Shown here piece by piece: positions 1 through 8,216 of a DNA stretch of 64,000 nucleotides. Made by a program: the position numbers and the translations under genes. Positions within the stretch are counted from its first letter, which is position 1, and the number at the start of each line of letters is the position of its first letter. Below the pieces are notes generated by a model. It was given only the letters and a program-made list of their open reading frames with translations. It did no database searches and was not told the origin of the DNA. This DNA is from Dehalobacter restrictus DSM 9455 (GTDB lineage Bacteria > Bacillota > Desulfitobacteriia > Desulfitobacteriales > Syntrophobotulaceae), in NCBI RefSeq assembly GCF_000512895.1, contig NZ_CP007033.1, positions 588,001 through 652,000 of the forward strand, given 5' to 3'.

Positions 1-629
1 TGATTACCGGAACGTATCAACCGGATGAAGGTGAAGTGTTATTGGAAGGAAAAACGATCACTGGAATGAAGCCGTATAAGACAGCTCAGGCTGGAGTAAC
101 CAGAACTTTTCAGAACCTGCAGCTTTTCGGCAGCATGACCGTGCTGGAAAATGTTATGACTGGTGCTTACCTGCAGGGGAAAAAGGGCTTTGTCAAGTCG
201 TTTCTTTCTTCCCCTGAACGGTCTACCGAAGAAAAAAAAATCAGGGCTGAATCCCTGAAACTGCTTGAAGAGGTTGGTTTAGCGGAGTCAGCTGGTTTGC
301 CGGCAGCAGTTTTGCCGTTCGGACAGCAAAGACTGTTGGAAATTGCCAGAGCCCTTGCTTCTCAGCCCAAACTGATCCTGCTTGATGAACCGGCTGCAGG
401 ATTAAATGCTGCTGAATCTGAAATCCTGACAGAATATTTGAAAAAACTTCGCAGTCAGGGTATGACCATGATAATGATTGAACATGATATGGAAACGGTC
501 ATGGAAGCTGCTGATGAGATTGTTGTCCTAAATTTCGGGGAGGTGATCACCCAGGGAACCCCGGCAGAAATTCAGGCTCACCCGGAAGTGATCAAAGCCT
601 ATCTCGGAGAGGATGAGCAAATTGCTTAG
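1..629 (+). CDS. livG: Branched-chain amino acid ABC transporter ATP-binding protein LivG (5' partial)
   Basis: The gene is cut by the left window edge; the open frame runs from base 3 to a stop at 629. The first visible residues (ITGTYQPDEGEV) follow the Walker A region, which lies outside the window. Visible features are the Q-loop stretch TRTFQNLQLFG, an ABC signature in the variant form LPFGQQRLLEIARAL, and Walker B LILLDEPAAGLN followed by the H-loop EHD. These match the LivG branch of ATPases that energise uptake of leucine, isoleucine and valine at the cytoplasmic membrane. It overlaps livF by 17 bp, so the two are translationally coupled. The usual LSYGQQ signature is LPFGQQ here. The permease and binding-protein genes would be expected upstream. 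Substrate is inferred from family only; related urea or amide importers cannot be excluded. Confidence 0.9.
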   Translation, partial: ITGTYQPDEGEVLLEGKTITGMKPYKTAQAGVTRTFQNLQLFGSMTVLENVMTGAYLQGKKGFVKSFLSSPERSTEEKKIRAESLKLLEEVGLAESAGLPAAVLPFGQQRLLEIARALASQPKLILLDEPAAGLNAAESEILTEYLKKLRSQGMTMIMIEHDMETVMEAADEIVVLNFGEVITQGTPAEIQAHPEVIKAYLGEDEQIA

Positions 630-1341
630 TGTAAATGGTCTCGATGTTTATCATGGCTATGTGCATGCGCTCAAAAATGTATCCCTGAATGTCAGGCAGG
701 GAGAATTGCTGGCGGTTCTTGGAGCCAATGGTGCAGGCAAAAGTACCCTGCTAGGGACTCTCGCGGGGTTATACAAGCCTGCTGCAGGAGAAATCATTTT
801 TCAGAACAAAAAAATAGCCGGCCAGTCACCGGAAAAAATCGTCAGAGCCGGTATTGCTCTTATACCGGAGAAAAGAGAGATATTCAGCGGGCTAAGCGTG
901 ATGGATAACCTGATGATGGGGGCTTTTCACCGTTATCGTCAGGACAAGGCGGATATCCCAAACGATGTGGAGGAAGTCTTGGAATTATTCCCTCTGCTGC
1001 AGGGAAGAGAAAAGGATTTGGCCGGTTCTTTAAGCGGTGGTCTACAGCAGATGCTGGCAATAGGCAGGGCCCTTATGGCCAGGCCCTCACTGCTGCTGCT
1101 CGACGAACCTTCCATCGGGCTGGCCCCGCTTGTCGTACGCGAGATCATGGCGATCCTGGTCGGGATGAAAGAGTCCGGCGTCACAGTCGTACTGGTCGAA
1201 CAAAATACAAAAGCCGCCTTGAGAGTGGCGGACAGTGTACTCGTCATGGAGCGGGGTAAAATTGTTCACCACGGAAGCTCCAAAGAAGCAATCTCGGATT
1301 CTCTGCTTCAGGAAGCTTATCTGGGCCGGACCCGGATGTGA
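613..1341 (+). CDS. livF: Branched-chain amino acid ABC transporter ATP-binding protein LivF
   Basis: A complete ATPase of 242 residues with Walker A GANGAGKST near residue 38, signature LSGGLQQMLAIGRAL near 140 and Walker B LLLLDEPS near 160. This is the standard layout and length of LivF. The protein pairs with LivG to power the branched-chain amino acid importer. The ATG start at 613 lies inside the end of livG, giving a 17-bp overlap. It is the last gene of the operon: after the stop comes a 470-bp gap holding a long hairpin element and a convergent terminator, then ileS on the opposite strand. UrtE-type urea transporter ATPases are close relatives and the substrate cannot be fixed from this gene alone. 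Confidence 0.92.
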   Translation: MSKLLSVNGLDVYHGYVHALKNVSLNVRQGELLAVLGANGAGKSTLLGTLAGLYKPAAGEIIFQNKKIAGQSPEKIVRAGIALIPEKREIFSGLSVMDNLMMGAFHRYRQDKADIPNDVEEVLELFPLLQGREKDLAGSLSGGLQQMLAIGRALMARPSLLLLDEPSIGLAPLVVREIMAILVGMKESGVTVVLVEQNTKAALRVADSVLVMERGKIVHHGSSKEAISDSLLQEAYLGRTRM

Positions 1342-1593
1342 CCAGCCAATAATGCGGGATCTCGATCTTCTTTGACGATTCGTTTTTGTCGCCCCGAAAC
1401 GTAAAATATGTCAGACTGGACTACGTTGATCTCGTATAAGATTCTGAAAAATATTCGTCTGGTTTTTCCTACACTGAAGAAGCGGTGTTTTAAGTGCGTA
1501 AATGACATCTGCCAGTATATAGCGGTACTTATAAATGATAGCAGAAAAATTAGATCTCAAATTCTTTACAGGATTGCTTAATGGACGAGATAT

Positions 1594-1697
1594 TAACGGC
1601 ATGGTGCTGTCCGCGCCAAGTGGAGCTGGATGCGGAACGCGGCTGTTTGTGCCATGGATGGCACAACAGCTGAAAAGCGGATGGCACCACGCCGTTA
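1594..1697 (+). ncRNA. Unassigned long-hairpin structured element downstream of livF
   Basis: Bases 1594-1614 pair with 1677-1697 over 21 positions with one mismatch (1601/1690) and two G-U pairs. Inside it, 1642-1647 plus 1649-1655 pair with 1658-1670 to make a second 13-bp stem with one bulged base. Pairing of this extent is unlikely by chance. No T-run follows, so it is not a simple terminator. I do not recognise it as a known riboswitch, SRP RNA, 6S RNA or group II intron domain. It may be a small RNA, an intergenic repeat, or the end of a lost IS200/IS605-type element. Strand is not determined; plus is chosen because it follows livF. Confidence 0.5.
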
Positions 1698-1710
1698 GCC
1701 TCAGCTTAAA

Positions 1711-1758
1711 AAAATAATGCTAATGATGGTCTGTGTTAACTATTATCAGCATTATTTC
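1711..1758. terminator. Bidirectional terminator between livF and ileS
   Basis: AAATAATGCT and AGCATTATTT arms (about 1712-1721 and 1748-1757) form an AT-rich stem with a run of A before it and T-rich sequence after it. It sits between two convergent genes and could stop transcription from both sides. The strength is uncertain because the stem is AT-rich. Confidence 0.5.
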
Positions 1759-1808
1759 AGTTCAAGGTTACTTATTTTAAAAAATTCAGCTTAACGGAGC
1801 CAAAGCAT

Positions 1809-4800
1809 TTAGATCCGTTCTACCCTGACGCCGGTATCGTGGTCATTCAGGTTCACCTTAGTCAGGTCTGCGGTACTCGGTGTTTTTTCGATGCTTTCAG
1901 CGAGCGTTTCTACTTTGATGTATTCTTGATAGCTTTGAATCGCACTCGTGACTTGGTCATCCCCATCGAAATAGATCCGGATGCGGTCCATCATTTCAAA
2001 ATCATTGCTCTTGCGCATCTGCTGGACTTTGGAAACGAGCTCTCTGGCCAGACCTTCATCGATAAGCTCTCTGGTCAGCGTGGTATCAAGAATAACGAAC
2101 AGGTTGTTTTCCATTGTGACCGTGAACCCTTCTTTGGCGGAAATCGACACGATGACATAGTCCTTGACGATATCTAGCTGTTCTCCATCCACATCCACTG
2201 AGAGCGATTCTCCAGCCTCCAGGGCAGCCACAGCCGTTGAAGCCTCCAGGCTTTCCAGTGCTTTGCCAAGGAGTTTGATTTTCGAGCCGAAGACGGGTCC
2301 AGCAGTTTTGAAGTTTGGCTTCAGAATGAAATTCATAAAATCGCTTAAGTTATTCGCAAAAATAACTTCCTTTACATTGAGCTCTTCCTGAATCAGTGGA
2401 ATTAAATCGGCGATCAGGACTTCATATTTCCCGTCAACTAGGATTTGCTGGATCGGCTGACGGACTTTGATCCTGACCTGTTCCCGGGCAGATCTGCCGA
2501 GGGTGACTAAATTCCTGACCAAATCCATTCTGTTTTCGACGTTCTGATCGATCATAGTCGAGACATATTCCGGATAATCTGCCAGGTGGACCGAAGTCTC
2601 ACCGGTCAGGTTACGGTAGATTTCTTCCGCCAGATAAGGTGCGAACGGTGCTGAGATTTTGGCGATGCCGACCAGGATTTCATACGTGGTGTTATAGACG
2701 GCCTTCTTGTCGTCCGATAGGCCGGAATCCCAGAATCTGCGGCGGGATCGCCGGATATACCAGTTGGAGAGGTCCTCGCTGACAAATTCTTGTATTTTTC
2801 GGACCGCTTTAGTCAGATCATAGACAGCGAGATTGGTTTCAACGTCATTGAGCAGGGCGTGATATTTGGAGAGGATCCACCTGTCGAGCTCCGGCCGCTT
2901 TTTGTATTCGATAAAGAAATCTCTCGGGTCGACCTCATCGGTATTCGCATAGAGCGCAAAAAAGGTATAGACGTTGCGGAGTGTCCCGAAGAACTTGCTC
3001 TGGACTTCCTTAAGGCCTTCGATGTCAAAGCGTTTAGGTGTCCAGGCCGGAGACACATAAAGCAAATACCATCTGAGCGTGTCGGCACCGTACTGGTCAA
3101 ACAGTTCAAACGGGTCTACCGTGTTGCCTTTGGATTTGGACATTTTCTGTCCCTGCTTGTCTAAAACCAGATCGTTGACCAGAACCCGCTTATACGGGGA
3201 ACGGCCCATCACAAAGGTCGAGATCGCGAGCAGGGAGTAGAACCAGCCGCGGGTCTGATCGATCCCTTCACAGATAAAATCAGCCGGGAACAGTTCATGG
3301 AAGTTCTCTTTGTTTTCAAACGGATAATGATGCTGAGCATAGGGCATCGCGCCGCTGTCAAACCAGCAGTCAATGACTTCACTGACCCGGGTCATCGGTT
3401 TGCCGCACTTTTCACAGCGGATATGAACATCATCGACGTAAGGTCGGTGCAGTTCGATGGTTTCATCAATCTTTTCGATTGCTTTTTCCACAAGTTCTTT
3501 GCGGGAGCCGACCGAAGCAGTATGGCCGCATCCGCAGCGCCAGATATTCAGCGGAGTCCCCCAGTAGCGGTTACGGGACAATGCCCAGTCATTGACATTT
3601 TCAAGCCAGTTGCCAAAACGTTTTTCACCGACAAAGTCGGGATACCATTCAACTGTTTTGTTATTGGCGACAAGCTGATCTTTTAGTTTGGTCATCGCAA
3701 TGTACCAGCTTGGTTTGGCGTAGTACAGCAGAGGGGTCTGACAGCGCCAGCAGTGCGGGTAATTATGCTCCAATTTTTCCTTTTTAAACAGTTTGCCCTC
3801 GGCATGCAGCCACTTGATGATATCCAGGTCGGCATCCATCACAAAGCTATCCTTCCAAGGCGTTGCGATAAATTTGCCCGATTCGTCCACCGGTTGAAAA
3901 ACCGGCAGGTTGTAGCGCTTTCCGGTGTTATAATCGTCTTCACCAAAAGCGGGTGCGGTATGGACGATCCCGGTACCGTCCTCTGTCGTGACATAATCGG
4001 CAGTCGTCACAAAAAAAGCCTTTTTGTCGGCGGTTAAGAACGGCATCAGCTGCTCATACTCCATATATTCAAGCTCAGTGCCTTTTAATTCCTGCAGGAC
4101 TTCATAATCGTCGCCGAGTACTTTCGGTGCAAGCGTCTTCGATAGATAATAAATCTCATCATTGCTGCGGACTTTGACGTAGGTTTCGGTCGGGCTTACC
4201 GTCAGTGCAGCATTGGAGGGCAAGGTCCATGGTGTGGTCGTCCAGGCCAGAAAATACTCGTCATATTCTTGGCGTTTGAATTTGACAATGACTGTATTCG
4301 TTTTAATTTCTTTATAGCCCAGCGCGACTTCGTGGGAAGCAAGTCCGGTTCCACATCTGGAGCAGTACGGAAGAATCTTGTGACCTTCGTACATATATCC
4401 TTCTCTGAAAAATTTGTCCAGAATCCACCAGACACTTTCAATATAATTGTTATCCAGGGTAATATACGGATGATCCAGATCAATCGAATAACCCATCCGG
4501 ATCGTCATTTCGCGCCACTGTTTTTCATACGTAAACACAGAGTCGCGGCATTTTTCATTGAACTGGGCGATCCCATACGCTTCTATACCTTGTTTGTCGG
4601 AAAGATTCAACTGTTTTTCAACTTCGATTTCCACCGGCAGTCCGTGCGTATCCCATCCCGCCTTCCGTTTGACCTGAAAACCTTTCATGTTCTGATACCG
4701 GCAGACGGAATCCTTCAGTGTTCTCGCCATGACATGGTGAATACCCGGCTTGCCGTTGGCTGTAGGCGGACCCTCATAAAACACGAACGGTTCCGCGCCT

Positions 4801-4910
4801 TCGCGGTTTTCGATTGTCTTCTGCAGAATATCAATCGAATCCCAGTAATCTGATATTTGTTTTTCCCGTCCAGCAACGGGGTTTTCAGCTAAAGATTTAA
4901 ATTTTTTCAT
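1809..4910 (-). CDS. ileS: Isoleucyl-tRNA synthetase, type 2 (IleS2), with GXHH signature
   Basis: This enzyme charges tRNA-Ile with isoleucine in the cytoplasm. At 1033 residues and with an N-terminus containing YEGPPTANGKPGIHH it matches the eukaryote-like type 2 IleRS, not the roughly 920-residue type 1 enzyme of Bacillus subtilis. The class I HXGH signature is replaced by GIHH at residues 56-59, with the first and third residues exchanged. The KMSKS loop is intact (QGQKMSKSKGNTVDP, near residue 610). Editing-domain sequence and an anticodon-binding C-terminal domain are present. The start ATG at 4910 has a ribosome-binding site (GGAG) just upstream. It is a single-gene unit preceded by an isoleucine T-box. 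Type 2 enzymes are much less sensitive to mupirocin, and the GXHH form has been linked to very high resistance; resistance in this organism is an inference. Confidence 0.97.
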   Translation of the reverse strand: MKKFKSLAENPVAGREKQISDYWDSIDILQKTIENREGAEPFVFYEGPPTANGKPGIHHVMARTLKDSVCRYQNMKGFQVKRKAGWDTHGLPVEIEVEKQLNLSDKQGIEAYGIAQFNEKCRDSVFTYEKQWREMTIRMGYSIDLDHPYITLDNNYIESVWWILDKFFREGYMYEGHKILPYCSRCGTGLASHEVALGYKEIKTNTVIVKFKRQEYDEYFLAWTTTPWTLPSNAALTVSPTETYVKVRSNDEIYYLSKTLAPKVLGDDYEVLQELKGTELEYMEYEQLMPFLTADKKAFFVTTADYVTTEDGTGIVHTAPAFGEDDYNTGKRYNLPVFQPVDESGKFIATPWKDSFVMDADLDIIKWLHAEGKLFKKEKLEHNYPHCWRCQTPLLYYAKPSWYIAMTKLKDQLVANNKTVEWYPDFVGEKRFGNWLENVNDWALSRNRYWGTPLNIWRCGCGHTASVGSRKELVEKAIEKIDETIELHRPYVDDVHIRCEKCGKPMTRVSEVIDCWFDSGAMPYAQHHYPFENKENFHELFPADFICEGIDQTRGWFYSLLAISTFVMGRSPYKRVLVNDLVLDKQGQKMSKSKGNTVDPFELFDQYGADTLRWYLLYVSPAWTPKRFDIEGLKEVQSKFFGTLRNVYTFFALYANTDEVDPRDFFIEYKKRPELDRWILSKYHALLNDVETNLAVYDLTKAVRKIQEFVSEDLSNWYIRRSRRRFWDSGLSDDKKAVYNTTYEILVGIAKISAPFAPYLAEEIYRNLTGETSVHLADYPEYVSTMIDQNVENRMDLVRNLVTLGRSAREQVRIKVRQPIQQILVDGKYEVLIADLIPLIQEELNVKEVIFANNLSDFMNFILKPNFKTAGPVFGSKIKLLGKALESLEASTAVAALEAGESLSVDVDGEQLDIVKDYVIVSISAKEGFTVTMENNLFVILDTTLTRELIDEGLARELVSKVQQMRKSNDFEMMDRIRIYFDGDDQVTSAIQSYQEYIKVETLAESIEKTPSTADLTKVNLNDHDTGVRVERI

Positions 4911-4984
4911 AGAGATTCTCCTTTATCAATTCATTAATGACTAATTAGTTCCTCGTCAACCCTCAAGTTATCATATGAAAAAAG

Positions 4985-5298
4985 TAAAAATCCCTAAGTA
5001 TGAATAACTTAGGGACGACTAAACCGCGGTACCACCCTGATTATATGTCTGAGGTACATGAAATTACGTCAAACACATCACTCTTACCCGTTAACGCAGG
5101 GCAGGCGAAACTTCTTACTGGAACCCTGTTAATTGATCACTTGACAGTGACAAGGTACATATTTCTGAAGTTCAGCTCCCGGGTGATTTTCACTTGAAAG
5201 TCGGACGCAATCTCTCAGCATTTGATTGCTTTCTGTGGACTTCCTTTTAAGCTACTGTCCCATTCCTTGCTGTTTGATACTTGAATTGTCTTCAAATT
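4985..5298 (-). promoter_or_regulatory. T-box riboswitch leader of ileS
   Basis: Read on the minus strand, the leader contains the conserved T-box sequence AGGGTGGTACCGCGG at 5038-5024. An intrinsic terminator follows: TCCCTAAGT pairs with ACTTAGGGA (5015-4991), then a T-rich tract. A candidate specifier codon ATC (Ile) lies at 5187-5185 in the proximal stem I loop. The RNA senses uncharged tRNA-Ile and allows read-through into ileS when isoleucine is scarce. The T-box and terminator are seen directly; the specifier assignment is by position and by agreement with the downstream gene. Confidence 0.93.
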
Positions 5299-5304
5299 AT
5301 ATCT

Positions 5305-5334
5305 ATTATATGACATCCCATGCAAAAATGCCAA
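5305..5334 (-). promoter_or_regulatory. Sigma-A promoter of the ileS T-box leader
   Basis: On the minus strand TTGGCA (5334-5329) and TATAAT (5310-5305) are separated by 18 bp. The position is right for a transcript starting near 5298 and covering the whole T-box. Confidence 0.7.
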
Positions 5335-5461
5335 GTACATCTTAAAAATTCTGCACTGTATAAATTCAGCGTTAATGCAGGTGTAAAATATTAAGGATAT
5401 TTCAATGTTCTAAGACAGGTTTGTCCTTCATATTCCTAATTATGGAAAGGAGGAGATTATC

Positions 5462-6478
5462 CTGTTTTTTTGGAATACCCGTCTGAAAGCTGTTGGGGTC
5501 ATACTACTCTTGGCGCTGCTTGCATTTTCTGTTTACTTTTGCATTTCCAACGATAGTTTTCAGTATACCATAAAAATATTGTCTGAAAAAAGTTTTCCGT
5601 TTGAGCTTATACTTCTGGAAGGCGCCCCGGGGATGTCTTATCCACAACGAACCTATATCAGTGATACACGGAATGCTGCTGCAGGGATCGGAATGTATTT
5701 GCTGACCGGAGTCAACATATCCGACGCTCGGACGTATTTTTTAAGTTTCTATGCACCTCCTTCCGAAGGGCCGACCTGGCTGGGCTGGGCCTATTATCCC
5801 AATGATCCTGAAATGGAGGGACCACTGCTCGAACCCCTCGATAATCCGTTTTATCATGATCCTGAACCGATTAAAAGTGCGCAGGATGTCCTGGTAAGCA
5901 TCTATCACACCCACAGTGCAGAGTCCTATTCGGGGGATGGCGGTGCAGACCGGTCAGCTGGAGGTGAAAACGGAGATATTGTGGAGATTGGACAGCTATT
6001 GACTGAAAAATTGAACCAGGCAGGAATCAATACGGCACATTCCGAGGAGGTTAATGATGCTGTCTATATCCAGGCCTACAATCATTCCTATCTCGCAGCA
6101 AAAAAAATGCTCGAGAAAAACCCAACAACCCGTTTGCTGATCGATCTTCACCGGGACGGACTTCCTTCCCAGGTGGGCAAAGATACTGCAAAGATTAACG
6201 GACAGGAGTGTGCCAGAGTCATGATTGTGATCGGTCAGAAAAATCAAAACTGGGAAAAGAATGATGCAATTGCGCGTGAAATTATTAAGATTGCGGAAAA
6301 AAAATACCCGGGACTGTTTTTCCCGAAAATCCGCTATGCCTCAGAAGCACGCTATAACCAGTATCTCACGGACGGAGCAATCCTGCTGGAAATTGGCAGT
6401 CAGCTAAACACGTTGGAGGAAGCACAGGCTGCAGCCGGACCGATAGCCGAAGTATTGAAGGAATATCTCGGTAAATGA
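5462..6478 (+). CDS. spoIIP: Stage II sporulation protein P-like cell wall hydrolase (SpoIIP)
   Basis: SpoIIP is an amidase/endopeptidase that degrades peptidoglycan during engulfment of the forespore. The C-terminal two thirds carries the family hallmarks IYHTHSAESY (near residue 145) and LLIDLHRDG (near 220), followed by a conserved C-terminal core. One membrane segment (about residues 9-28, VGVILLLALLAFSVYFCI) anchors it, with the catalytic domain outside. The start is unusual. There is no ATG, GTG or TTG in frame near the strong Shine-Dalgarno AAAGGAGG (5446-5453); CTG at 5462 or ATC at 5459 fits the spacing, whereas the first conventional start, TTG at 5510, would remove half of the membrane anchor. 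I placed the start at CTG 5462. It stands alone before murJ, and a paralogue elsewhere could be the main SpoIIP. Confidence 0.87.
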   Translation: MFFWNTRLKAVGVILLLALLAFSVYFCISNDSFQYTIKILSEKSFPFELILLEGAPGMSYPQRTYISDTRNAAAGIGMYLLTGVNISDARTYFLSFYAPPSEGPTWLGWAYYPNDPEMEGPLLEPLDNPFYHDPEPIKSAQDVLVSIYHTHSAESYSGDGGADRSAGGENGDIVEIGQLLTEKLNQAGINTAHSEEVNDAVYIQAYNHSYLAAKKMLEKNPTTRLLIDLHRDGLPSQVGKDTAKINGQECARVMIVIGQKNQNWEKNDAIAREIIKIAEKKYPGLFFPKIRYASEARYNQYLTDGAILLEIGSQLNTLEEAQAAAGPIAEVLKEYLGK

Positions 6479-6533
6479 TATAATTTGCAGTGAGTGCATT
6501 TCTTTGTATATAGAAAGGTCCTTCAGCATCATT

Positions 6534-8093
6534 ATGACAAACAATCAAAAAATGATGAAAGCGGCAGGCTTCATGATGGCTGCCAACCTTGTTTCCAGGC
6601 TTCTCGGTTTTGTCAGGGAATCCCTGATGGCAGGCCTGTTTGGGAAAACGGCGGCTACAGATGCGTATAATACGGCTTTTATTCTTCCGGACCTGCTCTA
6701 CTGGCTGTTGGTCGGAGGGGTGTTGAGTGCTGCCTTTATCCCTGTCCTATCCGAATATATTGCCAAAGAAAAGGAAAAAGAAGGATGGAAAGTCGTCAGC
6801 TCGGTAACCAATGCGACATTTCTTCTGCTCTGTATCCTGGTTATCGCAGGCATGCTGCTGACTCCGAAGTTTATTGAGATGCAGGTACCCGGATTCAGTC
6901 CGGCGAATAAGGAACTTACCATCTATCTTACCCGCATCTTACTGCTGCAGCCGGTCATTCTGGCTTTGAGCGGGATTACGATGGGTATCCTGAACTCGTA
7001 CAAAATATTTTGGCCGTCCGCGCTGGGGACGGTCCTTTACAATGCCAGCGTCATCCTATTTGGGGCGCTTTTTGCTAATTCCGGTGAGGCCCGGAGTATC
7101 TCCGGTTTTGCGTTTGGGGTCGTGATCGGCGCTACGGTAAATTTTCTTGTCCAGGTCCCTTCCCTGCGCAGGGTTGGCTTCCGCTACTATCCAATGATCG
7201 ATTTGAAACATCCCGGGGTCCGGAAGATCATGGTCTTGGCTGTCCCGATGATTATCATGTACACCTTGAATCAATTCCAGGTCATTGTGAATTCCAACCT
7301 CGGTTCTGCGCTTGATCCGGGAAGCTTGACTGCGATCTGGTACTCTTACCGTCTTTTCCAGGTCCCGGTCGGCATCTTCGCGCTGGCCATCGGTGTCGCT
7401 GTTTTTCCGACCTTAACAGAGCAGGCTGCTCTGAAAAAGGCCAAAGACTTTCTGGAGACGATCTCGAGTGCAATTCGTCTGATTATCTTTATTACGGTTC
7501 CGATATCCATTGGGATGGTCGTCCTGCGCTTCCCTTTGATTCGGGTTCTGTTCCAGCATGGTGAATTCAGTGCAGGGGATACGGATATCATGGCTGTGCC
7601 GCTGCTGTATTTTTCGCTGGGGATCACTGCTCAGGCTATTATTCAGATTCTGCCGCGTGCTTTTTATGCGATGCAGAACACCTGGATTCCGGTTATTCTT
7701 GGTCTTATCGCCATGGCTGCCAGCATAATCTGGATGTACATTTTAGTCGGGCCTTTGGCTTGCGGCGGCTTGGCCCTGGCTGTAACCCTCGGAGCCATTA
7801 TGCAGATGCTCCTGCTGTTTATCGTACTGCGCCGCAAACTCGGCAAAATTGACGGGCGCAGAATCGCAGCCGTGTTTAGTAAAACACTGGCAGCCGCTTT
7901 GGCCATGGCAGCTGTCGTCATGATTTGGGCGAATCTGCTGACCCTTTGGGTCGGAATTGGCAAAATGGGATCGACGATTGTTTTAATCAGCGGAGCACTC
8001 GTAGGCATGCTCGTGTTTTTTATAGTTGCCCGTCTGCTGAAGATGGAAGAGTACCAAATGGCCATCGAGATGCTGATCAAACGACGCAAATAA
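6534..8093 (+). CDS. murJ: Lipid II flippase MurJ (MviN family)
   Basis: A polytopic membrane protein of about 519 residues with some fourteen hydrophobic segments. It begins with the typical MurJ region AANLVSRLLGFVRE and then GKTAATDAYNTAF. The protein flips lipid II across the membrane for peptidoglycan synthesis. The ATG at 6534 is preferred to a TTG at 6504 because the added residues are not conserved in the family; a GAAAGG motif sits about 15 bp upstream, so the start is not certain. The gene lies 55 bp after spoIIP and ends in a hairpin that also contains the promoter of lepA. Other MATE-like flippases of the family exist, but length and N-terminus fit MurJ well. Confidence 0.93.
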   Translation: MTNNQKMMKAAGFMMAANLVSRLLGFVRESLMAGLFGKTAATDAYNTAFILPDLLYWLLVGGVLSAAFIPVLSEYIAKEKEKEGWKVVSSVTNATFLLLCILVIAGMLLTPKFIEMQVPGFSPANKELTIYLTRILLLQPVILALSGITMGILNSYKIFWPSALGTVLYNASVILFGALFANSGEARSISGFAFGVVIGATVNFLVQVPSLRRVGFRYYPMIDLKHPGVRKIMVLAVPMIIMYTLNQFQVIVNSNLGSALDPGSLTAIWYSYRLFQVPVGIFALAIGVAVFPTLTEQAALKKAKDFLETISSAIRLIIFITVPISIGMVVLRFPLIRVLFQHGEFSAGDTDIMAVPLLYFSLGITAQAIIQILPRAFYAMQNTWIPVILGLIAMAASIIWMYILVGPLACGGLALAVTLGAIMQMLLLFIVLRRKLGKIDGRRIAAVFSKTLAAALAMAAVVMIWANLLTLWVGIGKMGSTIVLISGALVGMLVFFIVARLLKMEEYQMAIEMLIKRRK

Positions 8094-8143
8094 GGAGGGC
8101 TGGGGGGCAAAAGGACTCCCCCTGTCCCCCCGGCATTCCGGAG

Positions 8144-8164
8144 CCGCCTTGCTTTTCAAGGCGG
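8144..8164 (+). terminator. Terminator-like hairpin after murJ
   Basis: CCGCCTTG (8144-8151) pairs perfectly with CAAGGCGG (8157-8164) across a five-base loop, followed by TAGTTT. The T-tract is weak. The stem overlaps the -35 box of the next promoter. Confidence 0.55.
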
Positions 8165-8178
8165 TAGTTTGGTATAAT
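8149..8178 (+). promoter_or_regulatory. Promoter of lepA
   Basis: TTGCTT (8149-8154), an 18-bp spacer and TATAAT (8173-8178). Its -35 box is in the loop and stem of the murJ terminator hairpin. The lepA start codon follows about 38 bp downstream of the -10 box. Confidence 0.65.
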
Positions 8179-8216
8179 GATATGCTGGCATTATATTCGG
8201 GGAGAGAAGAATATCC

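Noticed and set aside
1535-1717. A 60-codon plus-strand frame downstream of livF
   Set aside because: It runs straight through both arms of the long hairpin and has no ribosome-binding site or family similarity, so the DNA structure explains it better than coding.
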